Source: SURF-55 sp040755195 (GTDB taxonomy: Bacteria; Bacillota; Desulfotomaculia; Desulfotomaculales; Ammonificaceae). Taken from it: 64,000 nucleotides of DNA. Of this stretch, positions 34,737-43,258 are shown one piece after another. The position numbers and the translations under genes are program-made. Under the pieces are notes generated by a model. The model was not told the DNA's origin and made no database searches. It worked only from the letters and a program-made list of their open reading frames with translations. How positions within the stretch are numbered: position 1 is the first letter of the stretch; the number at the start of each line of letters is the position of its first letter. The stretch lies in assembly GCA_040755195.1 (NCBI GenBank), contig JBFMBL010000012.1, positions 1 to 64,000 on the forward strand, in the 5' to 3' direction.

Positions 34737-36908
34737 TTATACCAGTTCCCTCAACAGTGATAATACCTCTTTAACCGACGGGAGGTTTAATTTTGCCTGT
34801 GACGGAACCAACCCCACCTTGATGGAGTAAGCCGTCTCGGGAAGAACGGCAAAGATATACTCATCCGTCCAGTCATCGCCCACAGCCAGTACGAAATCCC
34901 ATTCGTCTTTTACAAGCCAGCGTAATGCCGCCTTACCTTTATTGATACCCCTGTTTTTGACCTCGACCACTTTGTTGCCTTGCAGCACCTGAAGCTGCGA
35001 GTTCACCGTGAGATCGGCGATATTGTTCATCAACTCCCCGGCCCTCAGCGAACCCAGCTCCGGTTCCGCCTTCCGGTAATGGAACACCAGGGAAAAGTCT
35101 TTTTCCTCCACAAAAGACCCCGGTGTTCTGTCGACATAGAACTCGAATATGGAACGCATTTCATCCTTCCACTCGCCGGTGAGAGGCTCAGTCATAACCC
35201 ACTGGCTGCGCTTTTCTTTAATATACAAACCGTGTTCGGCGATAAGACTCACCGGCAGCGCCTCGAACCATTTTTCGAGCATGTCCCTTCCGCGCCCACT
35301 TATAAGGACTACTTCATTTTTTTCACTGGCGGCCAATTTTTCGAGAAGCCCCAAAACCTCTTTGTCCGGTGTTGCGTTCTCGGGCTTGTCGAAAAACGGT
35401 ACAAGCGTTCCGTCATAATCGAGAAAGATCAGACGGCGGCCGGCCCTGGTGTAATCTTTCACCAGCTTGACCCTGGCTCCGGGGCTCAACCGCTTAACCA
35501 GAAATCCTTCCTGGCGTTTCTTGGCCTCAATGAGCTTTTCAATGTACTTGTCCGCCCACTGCGTCACGTTCCAGCGTTTCAGCCGCTTCTGCATCACCCT
35601 GTTTCTTACTATTTGTTCTTCTTCGGGCATTTCCAGTGCTTCTTTCAGGGCATCCGCCACCTCTTCTTTATTATTCGGGTTTATAACCACGGCTTCGCCC
35701 AACTCGCTCGCCGCCCCGGCCATCTCGCTGATGATCAGGACCCCTTTTCCTTCCACCTTTGTGGCGATGTACTCCTTGGCGATAAGGTTCATGCCGTCCC
35801 GGAGCGGCGTAATAAGGGCGATGTCCGCGACGTCGTACATGGCCACGAGAGGCTGGAAGGACAGTGAACGGCTCAGGTACTGGATGGGAACCCACCCGAC
35901 CGTGGCGTACTTCCCGTTAATGTTACCCACCAGTTCGTCAACCTGCTTTTTCAAAAGCCGGTACTGGTCCAGACTTACCCGTGACGGCGCGGTGACCAGG
36001 ATAAGCGTCACCTTCTCGTGCCATTGCGGATATTTTGTCAGAAATAGATCGAAGGCTTCCAAACGCTGCGGTATACCCTTGGTGTAATCCAGCCGGTCAA
36101 TCGACAGGATGATCTTCGTGCCTCGCAACCTCTGCCGCAAAGCTTTGGCTTCTTTCTGAACCTTGACTTCGTAAACGGCCTGGGAGAACCGGTCGTAATC
36201 GATCCCCATGGGAAACGAATCAACCTTAACAACACCATCCCTGGTGGTGATCTCGCCCATCTTATGGTCGTAACCCAGCAGGTGGAGCACGCTGCTCAGA
36301 AAGTGCCGCACGTAATCGTAAGTATGAAAACCGATAAGGTCCGCGCCGAGGAGTCCCGCAAGGATCTCCCGGCGCCATGGCAACAGCCGGAACAACTCGA
36401 AGGAAGGGAAAGGTATATGGAGGAAAAAACCTATGGTTGCCTCGGGCAACGCCGCCCTCAACAGCCTGGGAAGGAGCATGAAATGGTAGTCGTGGATCCA
36501 GATGGTGTCGTCAGGCTTTGCGATGCTTAAAATTTCGGCGCAAAAAATCTCGTTTACCCGCCCATAGGCTTGCCAGTACGCTTCTTCGTATACAGTGTAG
36601 GAAGGGAAATAATGAAAAAGCGGCCAGACGGTCTTGTTGCTGAAACCGCCGTAGTACCCGTCGACATCATGCGAAGAAAGGAAGACCGGGTAGCAGTTAA
36701 ACTCCTTCAATAGCCTGTCCTTAATGAAATCCCGGTCTTTATCGTCCTGCACCTCTCCGGGCCATCCTACCCAGATGCTGTCTTGCGCGCCGTGAAAAGA
36801 CTTAAGTCCCGTAGCCAAACCGCCGATACTGGGCGAGAAGTGATATTCGTCTTTCTTCCGGGCAATGGTAACCGGTAGTCTGTTAGAAGCGATTAACAGT
36901 CTGCCCAT
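34737..36908 (-). CDS. otsAB: Fused trehalose-6-phosphate synthase / trehalose-6-phosphate phosphatase
   Basis: A 723-residue fusion. Residues 1-460 are a GT20 synthase: ASNRLPVTI at the start, WVGWPG, WIHDYHFMLLPRLLR, the UDP-glucose-binding SIDRLDYTKGIPQRLEAF and RDGMNLIAKEYIA. From about residue 495 a HAD-type phosphatase follows with IFLDYDGTLVPF, LISGRGRDMLEKWF and VGDDWTDEYIF. The fusion would make trehalose, a compatible solute, from UDP-glucose and glucose 6-phosphate. The ATG at 36908 has AAAGGAGTG upstream. Its 5' leader contains a ydaO c-di-AMP riboswitch and a terminator, so expression is probably shut off when c-di-AMP is high. Confidence 0.95.
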   Translation of the reverse strand: MGRLLIASNRLPVTIARKKDEYHFSPSIGGLATGLKSFHGAQDSIWVGWPGEVQDDKDRDFIKDRLLKEFNCYPVFLSSHDVDGYYGGFSNKTVWPLFHYFPSYTVYEEAYWQAYGRVNEIFCAEILSIAKPDDTIWIHDYHFMLLPRLLRAALPEATIGFFLHIPFPSFELFRLLPWRREILAGLLGADLIGFHTYDYVRHFLSSVLHLLGYDHKMGEITTRDGVVKVDSFPMGIDYDRFSQAVYEVKVQKEAKALRQRLRGTKIILSIDRLDYTKGIPQRLEAFDLFLTKYPQWHEKVTLILVTAPSRVSLDQYRLLKKQVDELVGNINGKYATVGWVPIQYLSRSLSFQPLVAMYDVADIALITPLRDGMNLIAKEYIATKVEGKGVLIISEMAGAASELGEAVVINPNNKEEVADALKEALEMPEEEQIVRNRVMQKRLKRWNVTQWADKYIEKLIEAKKRQEGFLVKRLSPGARVKLVKDYTRAGRRLIFLDYDGTLVPFFDKPENATPDKEVLGLLEKLAASEKNEVVLISGRGRDMLEKWFEALPVSLIAEHGLYIKEKRSQWVMTEPLTGEWKDEMRSIFEFYVDRTPGSFVEEKDFSLVFHYRKAEPELGSLRAGELMNNIADLTVNSQLQVLQGNKVVEVKNRGINKGKAALRWLVKDEWDFVLAVGDDWTDEYIFAVLPETAYSIKVGLVPSQAKLNLPSVKEVLSLLRELV

Positions 36909-37088
36909 ATACGCACACTCCTTTCACCATACAAGGGGATAAATCCTCAATCCCTTCAAAAACCGGGGCTGGAGCTAAGTCGTGGTATCAGCAGCGAACG
37001 CGTATGGGTTCATCCGGCACGGTGGAATTCCTGATGGGGTTTCCGGTTCCCAGGTTTCGGGCGAAACCTTTAATAAACTATCCACCTC
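36909..37088 (-). other. Leader segment between riboswitch terminator and otsAB
   Basis: About 180 bases of untranslated leader with no gene. It contains a short perfect hairpin, GGTTTCGCCCGAAACC on the minus strand (near 37058-37073), followed by GGGAACCGGAAACCCC. I do not recognise a known RNA class in it. Confidence 0.5.
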
Positions 37089-37126
37089 CAAAAATAACAA
37101 CACACTCCGGAGTTCTCTCAGGAGTG
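37089..37126 (-). terminator. Intrinsic terminator of the ydaO riboswitch
   Basis: On the minus strand CACTCCTGAG and CTCCGGAGTG form a ten-base stem with one mismatch and an AGAA loop, followed by TGTTGTTATTTTT. It lies about 40 bases after the aptamer and before otsAB, the usual place for the expression platform of a ydaO switch. Confidence 0.85.
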
Positions 37127-37164
37127 CGCACAATCATAAGTAAAACACCATAACCGGCGTTCCA

Positions 37165-37375
37165 CAAATCCTTCCACGCTTACGAGGTTAGCTGACGGGT
37201 TCGGGTTGAAAGTTAACCCTACCCGGCACTCAATCGGTAATTTGTCTTGCTTTTAGCTTTAGCCCAGCCCATTTAATATTAAGGCAACTTCAGCCATACT
37301 ACCTTTGAGCGCCGGGACTCACCCCAATAACCTGGTTCCCCCGTTTCTGCTTAGAGAACTCAGCGATAAATTTTA
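37165..37375 (-). ncRNA. c-di-AMP riboswitch (ydaO/yuaA)
   Basis: The minus strand carries the conserved blocks of this class in order: ATCGCTGAGTTCTC, ACGGGGGAACC, GGGGTGAGTCC, GGTAGGGTTAACTTT with its pairing AACCCGAACC, and the nearly invariant CCGTCAGCTAACCTCGTAAG (within 37173-37203). ydaO riboswitches bind cyclic di-AMP, usually turning genes off, and control cell-wall, potassium and osmolyte functions. Here the regulated genes are trehalose synthesis and probably the MscS channel. A TTGACG lies upstream near 37420, but I could not settle the -10. Confidence 0.93.
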
Positions 37376-37526
37376 ACTGCTTTTTTATAGTTAACCAGAT
37401 AAACTGTGAATCGTCAAGTTTTTAAGCCGCGTCAATTTTCAAATACGTCTCATGGGTGCTAATTGTACCTGGTTCCGGCATAGACTGTAACAGTCGTCGA
37501 TCGCCGGATGAAAGGAGTTAAACAGC

Positions 37527-37739
37527 GTGCCGCTTCCCTTTGTAATTCGTCCAAGACGGAAACAACCTCTGCTTGAAGAATTCCACCGGGTACTTGAACT
37601 CGTCAGGATCAGACACAAGCAGTTTAATTTCTGCGACATGGAGTTTGTGGATACAAGTGTTTTTAATATCAGTGCGGCGGAAAGCCGTCTGACAGCCATC
37701 TTACAGCAAGCCCGCCAGCAAGGAATCACGGCGTGGTGA
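37527..37739 (+). CDS. DUF2508 (YaaL-like) protein
   Basis: A 70-residue protein of unknown function, one of few plus-strand genes. It resembles the small DUF2508/YaaL proteins: a helical LLEEFHRVLELVRIRH, the FVDTSVF block and AAESRLTAILQQAR. The start is a GTG at 37527 with AAGGAG nine bases upstream. It is transcribed away from the riboswitch-otsAB unit and converges on the uracil-DNA glycosylase gene, ending nine bases from it. The family call is by pattern memory of a small family, so it is moderately certain. Confidence 0.7.
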   Translation: MPLPFVIRPRRKQPLLEEFHRVLELVRIRHKQFNFCDMEFVDTSVFNISAAESRLTAILQQARQQGITAW

Positions 37740-37748
37740 CTTTACTCT

Positions 37749-38366
37749 TCAACTATTCTTCAAGGCTTTATATTCGTCCCGGATCTTTTGGAAGTCCTCC
37801 CACACCTCTCGTTTCTTGCTGGGATCGCGTAAGAGCGCCGCCGGGTGGTAGGTGGGCATTACCTTGGCCCCGTAGAGCGGACCCAGCCACTGACCGCGCA
37901 CCCTGGTAATCCTCGCGTCCGGGCTTACCAGGTTCTGCAAGGCCGTTGAGCCCAGCAGCACCATGATCCTTGGTTTAATAAGCCCGATTTGCTGCTGCAG
38001 AAAAGTAATGCAGGCTTCGGCTTCTTCCTTCAACGGGACGCGGTTGCCGGGAGGCCGGCACTTAACGATATTTGCTATGTAAACCTCTTCGCGGGTTATC
38101 TCGCAAGCAGCAAGGATACGATCTAAGAGCTTGCCCGCCGCCCCCACAAACGGCTGTCCGAGCCTGTCTTCATCTGCGCCCGGTCCTTCTCCCACAAACA
38201 TCACCAACGCGAAGGGGTTGCCGTCACCAAAAACCACGTTGGTCCTATTGGCGGCAAGACCGCATTTCTGACAATTGCTGATGCTGTTCTTTAATTCCTC
38301 AAGTGTCTGCGGCCCGGCAAGATCCTCAAAAGTCAACTGCAGTCCTTCCTTAATTCTCTTTGACAT
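37749..38366 (-). CDS. Uracil-DNA glycosylase, family 4 (4Fe-4S)
   Basis: A 205-residue iron-sulfur uracil-DNA glycosylase. Cys residues of the cluster are in CQKCGL near residue 34, in IVKCRPPGNR and in EAEACITFL. The catalytic block is FVGEGPGADEDRLGQPFVG and the uracil-recognition His lies in MPTYHPAALLRDP. It removes uracil produced by cytosine deamination, especially useful in heat-exposed or anaerobic cells. The gene is monocistronic by appearance, with a terminator-bearing gap on its upstream side. Confidence 0.93.
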   Translation of the reverse strand: MSKRIKEGLQLTFEDLAGPQTLEELKNSISNCQKCGLAANRTNVVFGDGNPFALVMFVGEGPGADEDRLGQPFVGAAGKLLDRILAACEITREEVYIANIVKCRPPGNRVPLKEEAEACITFLQQQIGLIKPRIMVLLGSTALQNLVSPDARITRVRGQWLGPLYGAKVMPTYHPAALLRDPSKKREVWEDFQKIRDEYKALKNS

Positions 38367-38413
38367 TCAACCTCCACCCCTGGTCCGAGAAATAAGTCAC
38401 GAGTCCCGAGTTT

Positions 38414-38445
38414 AAAAAAGAAAAGCCCGCTGCCGGGCTTCAATG
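38414..38445 (-). terminator. Terminator downstream of the CooT-like gene
   Basis: On the minus strand AAGCCCGGCAGCGGGCTT forms a compact hairpin followed by TTCTTTTTT. It lies 18 bases after the stop codon at 38463. Confidence 0.85.
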
Positions 38446-38462
38446 GCTTGCCGTTGCGTAGT

Positions 38463-38651
38463 TTACTCCCGCTCAAGAATGATCTTGTGGTCAACTAGGG
38501 CCAGTTCCTTTATTCTGGCCTTGACGATCTTCCGCCTCCCGTAAATATCTTCAAGCATCAGTCCGTCCTCAAAAGGAACCACTTTATCCACCATTTCGAA
38601 CACCAGTTCTTCATTCTCTCCCTGGCGAAGGTAAGCATTAGCCTCACACAT
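38463..38651 (-). CDS. CooT-family small nickel-binding protein
   Basis: A 62-residue protein beginning MCEANAYLRQGENEELVFE. The Cys directly after the initiator Met is the metal ligand in CooT, a nickel protein described with carbon monoxide dehydrogenase maturation. The rest (a small beta barrel: VVPFEDGLMLEDIYGRRKIV) also fits. No CO dehydrogenase genes lie in the window, so its partner is unknown. A terminator follows closely. Confidence 0.8.
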   Translation of the reverse strand: MCEANAYLRQGENEELVFEMVDKVVPFEDGLMLEDIYGRRKIVKARIKELALVDHKIILERE

Positions 38652-38779
38652 TCTTTATCACTCCTCACATTTTCGTGGGACAATCGACTTTGTTTAAAAA
38701 AATTATAAGAGTCCGCAAGTTGAACTGTCAATGGCTCAACTTGGCTGTTATACCGAGCCCCGGACACCACTGGGAAGTG

Positions 38780-38880
38780 CGAGGCGCGAAGTCAGAGGTG
38801 AGAGAGTTGAAGGAATTCGCTGGGCGAATCCACCCTCCTATTCTCACTTCCAACTTCTCACATCCCACCTCTCTATTCGC
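38780..38880. repeat. Period-7 tract downstream of ctpA
   Basis: Left half: AGTCAGA, GGTGAGA, GAGTTGA type units (38798-38820). Right half: CACTTCC, AACTTCT, CACATCC, CACCTCT (38850-38873). The two halves are roughly inverse to each other and could fold. The tract reaches the ctpA stop codon. The remaining bases up to the CooT start (38652-38779) show nothing further. Confidence 0.65.
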
Positions 38881-40039
38881 CGGCCGCATTCGGCAAAGCA
38901 TGCTCACTCAGGTCTTTTATCAGTCTCTCCTGTGCCGCCGAAAGCTGACGGTCTGTGTTATCATCAACGGGCTGCTCTACTTTTACGTCCGGCTCCACAC
39001 CTTTTTTGTTGATATCGCGCCTCTTCGGCGTAAGATACTTGGCGGTGGTGAGCTTCAGTCCGGCTCCGTTTCCGAGATCGTAAACGGTCTGAACCACACC
39101 TTTCCCGAAAGTTCTGGTACCTATCACCACACCCGTTCTTGTATCTTTAATGGCGCCGGCAACAATCTCCGCCGCGCTGGCGCTGTTTTCGTTTACCAGA
39201 ACCACCAGCGGCAACGAGAGCCGGTAGGCATCAGCCTTGTGAACCTCTTCCCGGCCTCCCCGGTATTTAACGTAAACCACCGGTCCCCGCGGCACAAAGT
39301 AATCCGCCACCGCCACCGCCGCATAAAGCTCCCCGCCGGGGTTATCGCGCAGATCAAGAATTACCGCCCTCATGCCCCTGGCTTTAAGGTTGTTGATGAC
39401 CCCGTCCAGTTCGCGCGGCGTTTTTTCGGTAAACTGGGCGACAGAAATATATCCGATTTTTTCGGGGAGAAGCTTTCCCTCAACCGACGGCACGCTTATT
39501 TCTTCCCGGTTGAGAGTCACCCGCAACGGGTTGCTCCCGTGACGCATTATTGTCAGCGTCACCTTTGTTCCTACCGGTCCGCGCATGAGGTTTACCGCCG
39601 TTTCCAGGTCAAGCCCTTCAACCTCACGTTCACCGATCTTCACGATTACGTCCCCGGCCTTTATCCCCGCCCGTCCCGCCGGCGTATCCGGAAACGGCCT
39701 GATAACGGTCAGCTGATCGTCTCTCATGCCGACAACAATCCCCAGGCCGCCGAACGACCCCCTGATCTGCTCCTTAAGGTGTTTGTAAAGCTTCGGTTCC
39801 AGGTAAACCGAATAGGGATCATCAAGGGAATCGACTATTCCTTTAGTTGCCCCGTTAAGAAGCTGTTTAAGGTTTACCTCCTCGATGTAATTCGAACGGA
39901 TGAGAGAAACGACTTCAAACAGGTTTTCCGCCTGGTTTAACCCGACAAACGCAGCCGCCAGCCCGATTAAAAGGCCTAATACCACCAACCCTATGCATCC
40001 GGCCACCAACCAGAACCGGCTTACACTGTATAACCGCAC
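38873..40039 (-). CDS. ctpA: C-terminal processing protease CtpA (S41 family)
   Basis: A 388-residue secreted or anchored protease. One N-terminal membrane helix (about 10-32) is followed by a PDZ domain (GGLGIVVGMRDDQLTVI, ...PAGRAGIKAGDVIVKI) and the S41 domain with the catalytic Ser in VLVNENSASAAEIVAGA and the catalytic Lys in GTRTFGKGVVQ. The start is GTG at 40039 after GGGGGGATTGC. It follows the M23 hydrolase gene, as in other Firmicutes ftsEX clusters, and probably trims an envelope protein. Its promoter region is split by a MITE-like element. Confidence 0.95.
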   Translation of the reverse strand: MRLYSVSRFWLVAGCIGLVVLGLLIGLAAAFVGLNQAENLFEVVSLIRSNYIEEVNLKQLLNGATKGIVDSLDDPYSVYLEPKLYKHLKEQIRGSFGGLGIVVGMRDDQLTVIRPFPDTPAGRAGIKAGDVIVKIGEREVEGLDLETAVNLMRGPVGTKVTLTIMRHGSNPLRVTLNREEISVPSVEGKLLPEKIGYISVAQFTEKTPRELDGVINNLKARGMRAVILDLRDNPGGELYAAVAVADYFVPRGPVVYVKYRGGREEVHKADAYRLSLPLVVLVNENSASAAEIVAGAIKDTRTGVVIGTRTFGKGVVQTVYDLGNGAGLKLTTAKYLTPKRRDINKKGVEPDVKVEQPVDDNTDRQLSAAQERLIKDLSEHALPNAAGE

Positions 40040-40088
40040 GCAATCCCCCCGTCCTTTGACCGCTCCTTGTCTCCGGAAAACTGCTTTA

Positions 40089-40096
40089 CATTATAC
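40089..40096 (-). promoter_or_regulatory. -10 box of ctpA, duplicated by element insertion
   Basis: CATTATAC is, on the minus strand, GTATAATG with a TATAAT box 50 bases upstream of the ctpA start. The identical eight bases flank the other side of the inserted element (40278-40285), where they are preceded by TGG and give an extended -10. The downstream copy has lost its original upstream sequence. Confidence 0.6.
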
Positions 40097-40277
40097 GTAA
40101 CTATTCAGGTGTCCCGGTCGTCGGGCGCGGCGATATGCTGCGCATGGCTTTGTCAGCCGGCCAGGGGCAGTGCTCACGTACTCTGTGTACGCTCCGCGCT
40201 ACCCCAGGCCGGCTTTCGCGCTCTGCTTGCATCTCACCGCGTTCCGTCAGAGAAACACTAAGCGGCTGAATAGTTAC
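40097..40277. mobile_element. MITE-like element, GTAACTATTCAG family, copy 1
   Basis: A 181-base element with terminal inverted repeats (GTAACTATTCAGG at the left, CTGAATAGTTAC at the right) and a perfect 8-base target duplication, CATTATAC. It has no coding capacity and folds into a long hairpin around the CACGTAC...GTACGCTCCG core. The GTAA ends and the 8-base duplication are features of IS66-family elements, so mobilisation by such a transposase is likely but inferred. Copy 2 is at 43259-43440 and is nearly identical. Confidence 0.88.
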
Positions 40278-40327
40278 CATTATACCATAAATACCGGCGC
40301 CGTCTGAAAACTATGCCAAAAGGTCAA

Positions 40328-40354
40328 AACACCGGCTGAAAACCTGCCGGTGTT
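40328..40354 (-). terminator. Terminator after the M23 hydrolase gene
   Basis: AACACCGGC and GCCGGTGTT form a perfect nine-base stem with a nine-base loop; on the minus strand TTTTGACCTTTTGG follows. It separates the ftsE-ftsX-M23 unit from ctpA. Confidence 0.75.
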
Positions 40355-40393
40355 TAAAAGTCGTGACCAAAGCAACAACCGTGAATGCAACTC

Positions 40394-41521
40394 CTACAGA
40401 TAACCGGTCGGGTTCTGGGGTGTACCGTTAAGCCGTACCTCAAAGTGCAGATGCGGCCCCGTCGACATGCCGGTGCTTCCAACGCGCGCGATCTGACTCC
40501 CGCACTTTACCTTTTGCCCTTCACGGACGCTGTAACTGGAGAGGTGAGCGTAAAGCGTTGTCAATCCCCCGCCGTGGTCCAGCATCACAACATTGCCGTA
40601 ACCACTCATTGTGCCCACGTAAATCACCGTCCCGTCCTGAGCCGCCACAACCGGCACACCGTAAGACGCGGCAATGTCGATCCCGGAATGGTAGCGCATC
40701 TGGTGAAGGATAGGATGCATCCTGTTGCCGTACCCTGAGGAAATAACCCTCGAACTCGGACAAGGCCAGAGAAACGCTCCGGCAACACGCTTCCCTTGTT
40801 TTGCCCTTTCGACGGCGATCTGGCGCAGGATTTCGCGTTCCTGGGCCTCAAGGGCGTCGAGTTCCTTCTCGAAACGTTTCAGATCATCCTTGCTGTCCGC
40901 GAGCAGAACCTCTTTTTCATCCTGGCGGGATGCCAGCTGAACCTTTGCGGATACCTGTTGGGAACGAAGGTCAGCCAGATGGTTGCGTTGGGCTTCAACC
41001 TTCTCTTTATAATCCGCCACGGCCTCCCGGCGGACAGTCATCTCGTCCACCAGGGCCTTATCAAAGGATGTGATCTCGCGCAAGAACTCCGCCCGAGAAA
41101 TCAGGTCGTTAAAATCGGTGGCGCCAAACAGCACGTCCAGATAGCTGACATTTCCCTCTTCGTAGATCGCCCGAAGGCGCTGGCGGAATACGGCTACGGT
41201 CTCGTTGAGACGGTCCTCGGCGTCCTTCAGGTCACGCTCGGCTTTCCGAAGCTTGGCCTCGGTTGCGCCCAACTCCTGGTCTAAGTTGTCAATTTCGCGT
41301 GATTTGTCCCGGATGGCCTGGTCCAGCTTTTGAATTTCCTGAATGAAGCTGTTAACGGTTCGCTTCGTTTGGGTTACCGCGCTGCGTTTTTGGGTCATCT
41401 TGTTTCTGGTTTCTTTAAGCCTTTCCTCCAGGGTCTTCCCCCAGGCGGCAGACAAGGCGCCCGTAAACAGACTTGCAACAAGGAATACTACGATGAGGCT
41501 TCGCCAAAAACGCACCAACAT
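40394..41521 (-). CDS. Murein hydrolase activator / M23 peptidase (EnvC-like)
   Basis: A 375-residue secreted protein: a signal peptide (residues 1-26, ending ALSAAWG), a long coiled coil to about residue 245 and a C-terminal LytM/M23 domain. The zinc-site region is GNRMHPILHQMRYHSGIDIA and the second His motif is GPHLHFEVRL, so the peptidase looks active. In the FtsEX pathway such coiled-coil proteins couple ATP hydrolysis by FtsE to peptidoglycan cutting. It lies 34 bases after ftsX. Confidence 0.94.
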   Translation of the reverse strand: MLVRFWRSLIVVFLVASLFTGALSAAWGKTLEERLKETRNKMTQKRSAVTQTKRTVNSFIQEIQKLDQAIRDKSREIDNLDQELGATEAKLRKAERDLKDAEDRLNETVAVFRQRLRAIYEEGNVSYLDVLFGATDFNDLISRAEFLREITSFDKALVDEMTVRREAVADYKEKVEAQRNHLADLRSQQVSAKVQLASRQDEKEVLLADSKDDLKRFEKELDALEAQEREILRQIAVERAKQGKRVAGAFLWPCPSSRVISSGYGNRMHPILHQMRYHSGIDIAASYGVPVVAAQDGTVIYVGTMSGYGNVVMLDHGGGLTTLYAHLSSYSVREGQKVKCGSQIARVGSTGMSTGPHLHFEVRLNGTPQNPTGYL

Positions 41522-41555
41522 CTCTCCCTAACCCGGACAAGCCGGAACCAAATAT

Positions 41556-42446
41556 TTACACCGTCAGGGAACGGTGTATTGACAAAGCGCTGGCAACCGC
41601 ACCCAGCAAAACCCCGCACCCCAAAAGGGAACCGAAAAGCGGGACGGCCACATCGCTGCCCGGCACGGGCTGCACGAAAATAAGAGACGCTTCGTTAACC
41701 TGTTGAAGAAGAGAGGTGTAACCGTAGTAAAGCAATCCCGCAGCCAGCACGGCGCCGATGAAACCTATAATAATTCCCTCCAGGATGAAGGGACCCCGTA
41801 CAAACCAGTTCGTCGCGCCAAGGAGCTTCATGACGCCGATTTCCTCCTGGCGGTTCAGGATGGAAAGACGGATGGTGGTCATGGTCAAGAATACCGCCGC
41901 CAGGCCGAAAAGCACAACCAGTCCGACCGCGGCAATCCTCACCCAGTTGGTAAGCTGTAAAAGTTTTTCCACTACACCTTCCCCGTAACGCACCTTTTCA
42001 ACACTTGGAAAGGTCGCCGCCTGTTTGGCAATCAGCGGTACCAAAGACGCATCTTTGGGGCGCAACCGGAAAGTATCGGGCAACGGGTTGTCGTCTTCAA
42101 GCCCGTTTAGAAGGCCGCTTCTTTCCCCGAGGTCCCGTCTCAGTTTCTCAAGAGCCTTCTCTTTAGGCACAAACGTAATCCCGGCCACGCCTTCTATTTT
42201 CCCCAGTTCCTTTCCCAGTTGAGAAACAAGGTCAGGGGAAACATCCTCCCGGACGAATACCGCCACGTCAATTCCTTCTTCGACCGCCTGCGAAAAATGC
42301 GCGGCATTCAGAGCCAGCAGACAAACAAAACCGAGAATAAGAAGGGCTACCAAAACCATTCCTGCAGCCGATACCGCCATCCACCCGTTGCGGAAAAGGG
42401 AAATGAAAGCCTCCCGCCACCAGCGCCAGAGGGTCCTAAGTACCAT
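41556..42446 (-). CDS. ftsX: Cell division protein FtsX
   Basis: A protein of 296 residues with four membrane helices (near 24-46, 170-192, 222-246 and 268-290) and an extracellular loop between the first two that contacts the murein hydrolase. The LLGATNWFVRGPFILEG motif is typical. The ATG at 42446 (MVLRTLWRWWREAF) overlaps the end of ftsE by 11 bases and has GGGGAAG upstream; a longer frame exists. With FtsE it forms the ABC-like complex that signals across the membrane. Confidence 0.95.
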   Translation of the reverse strand: MVLRTLWRWWREAFISLFRNGWMAVSAAGMVLVALLILGFVCLLALNAAHFSQAVEEGIDVAVFVREDVSPDLVSQLGKELGKIEGVAGITFVPKEKALEKLRRDLGERSGLLNGLEDDNPLPDTFRLRPKDASLVPLIAKQAATFPSVEKVRYGEGVVEKLLQLTNWVRIAAVGLVVLFGLAAVFLTMTTIRLSILNRQEEIGVMKLLGATNWFVRGPFILEGIIIGFIGAVLAAGLLYYGYTSLLQQVNEASLIFVQPVPGSDVAVPLFGSLLGCGVLLGAVASALSIHRSLTV

Positions 42447-43122
42447 ACAGATAGCTTCCCCGTGACTCGTATTCCACAAGGCGGCCTTCGTTGAGGCTGA
42501 TAATCCTTTTGTCGAGCGCGTTGACGATATCCAGGGCGTGTGTGGCCATCAACACCGTGGTACCCTCCCGGTTTATCTCCAGGAGAAGCCTGATAAGCTC
42601 GCGGGCGTTTTCGGTGTCCAGGTTTCCGGTAGGCTCATCCGCCATCACCAGGCAAGGCCGGTTGACAAGAGCCCGGGCTAGTGATACCCGCTGCTGTTCC
42701 CCGCCCGAAAGCTGGCCGGGGAAGGCGCGAGCTTTCGCAAGGAGTCCGACCTGATCGAGCACCTCGGGAACCCGCCTTTTGATCTCACGCCAGGGAACAC
42801 CGTTAATCTCGAGGGCCAGCGCCACGTTTTCAAACACGGTTTTACGCGGCAGCAACCGGAAGTCTTGAAAAACCATACCTATACGCCGGCGGAAGAGAGC
42901 CACTTCCCTGTGTTTCAACCGTGAGATATTCTTGCCGTCGAAGATCACCTGACCCCGTGTGGGCAGCTCCTCCCGGCAAATAAGCCTTATAAGCGTGGTC
43001 TTTCCCGCGCCGCTTGGCCCCGTCACAAAGAGGAACTCCCCCTTGTTTAAGGCGATAGTCACGTCTGTAAGGGCTTTGACGGCGTTCGGATAAATCTTCG
43101 TAACGTTGTACAGTCTTACCAA
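42436..43122 (-). CDS. ftsE: Cell division ATP-binding protein FtsE
   Basis: A 228-residue ABC ATPase: Walker A TGPSGAGKTTLIRL, signature LSGGEQQRVSLARAL, Walker B CLVMADEPTGNLD and the switch His in LMATHALDIVN. It begins VRLYNVTKIYPNAVKALTD, the canonical FtsE opening. It heads the ftsE-ftsX-M23 unit. A MITE-like element lies 137 bases upstream of the start, so its promoter is probably in the 43123-43258 interval. Confidence 0.97.
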   Translation of the reverse strand: MVRLYNVTKIYPNAVKALTDVTIALNKGEFLFVTGPSGAGKTTLIRLICREELPTRGQVIFDGKNISRLKHREVALFRRRIGMVFQDFRLLPRKTVFENVALALEINGVPWREIKRRVPEVLDQVGLLAKARAFPGQLSGGEQQRVSLARALVNRPCLVMADEPTGNLDTENARELIRLLLEINREGTTVLMATHALDIVNALDKRIISLNEGRLVEYESRGSYLYGT

Positions 43123-43258
43123 TAAAAATCACTCCTGCCAGGCGCTTAAAACTCAGTCTGCGTCTTGTTATTACATCGGCTCGCTATAAACTAAAATTGA
43201 TTGGATAAACGGCAATTGTTTTAAGCGTCCCGTATTATTCCTGATGGTTCTTCGTGGT

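Noticed and set aside
37439..37729. Minus-strand frame opposite the DUF2508 gene
   Set aside because: Cys/Arg-rich shadow without ribosome site; the plus-strand frame has AAGGAG and a family-like sequence.
38675..39940. 421-codon plus-strand frame opposite ctpA
   Set aside because: Antisense shadow of a clear S41 protease gene; no family resemblance.
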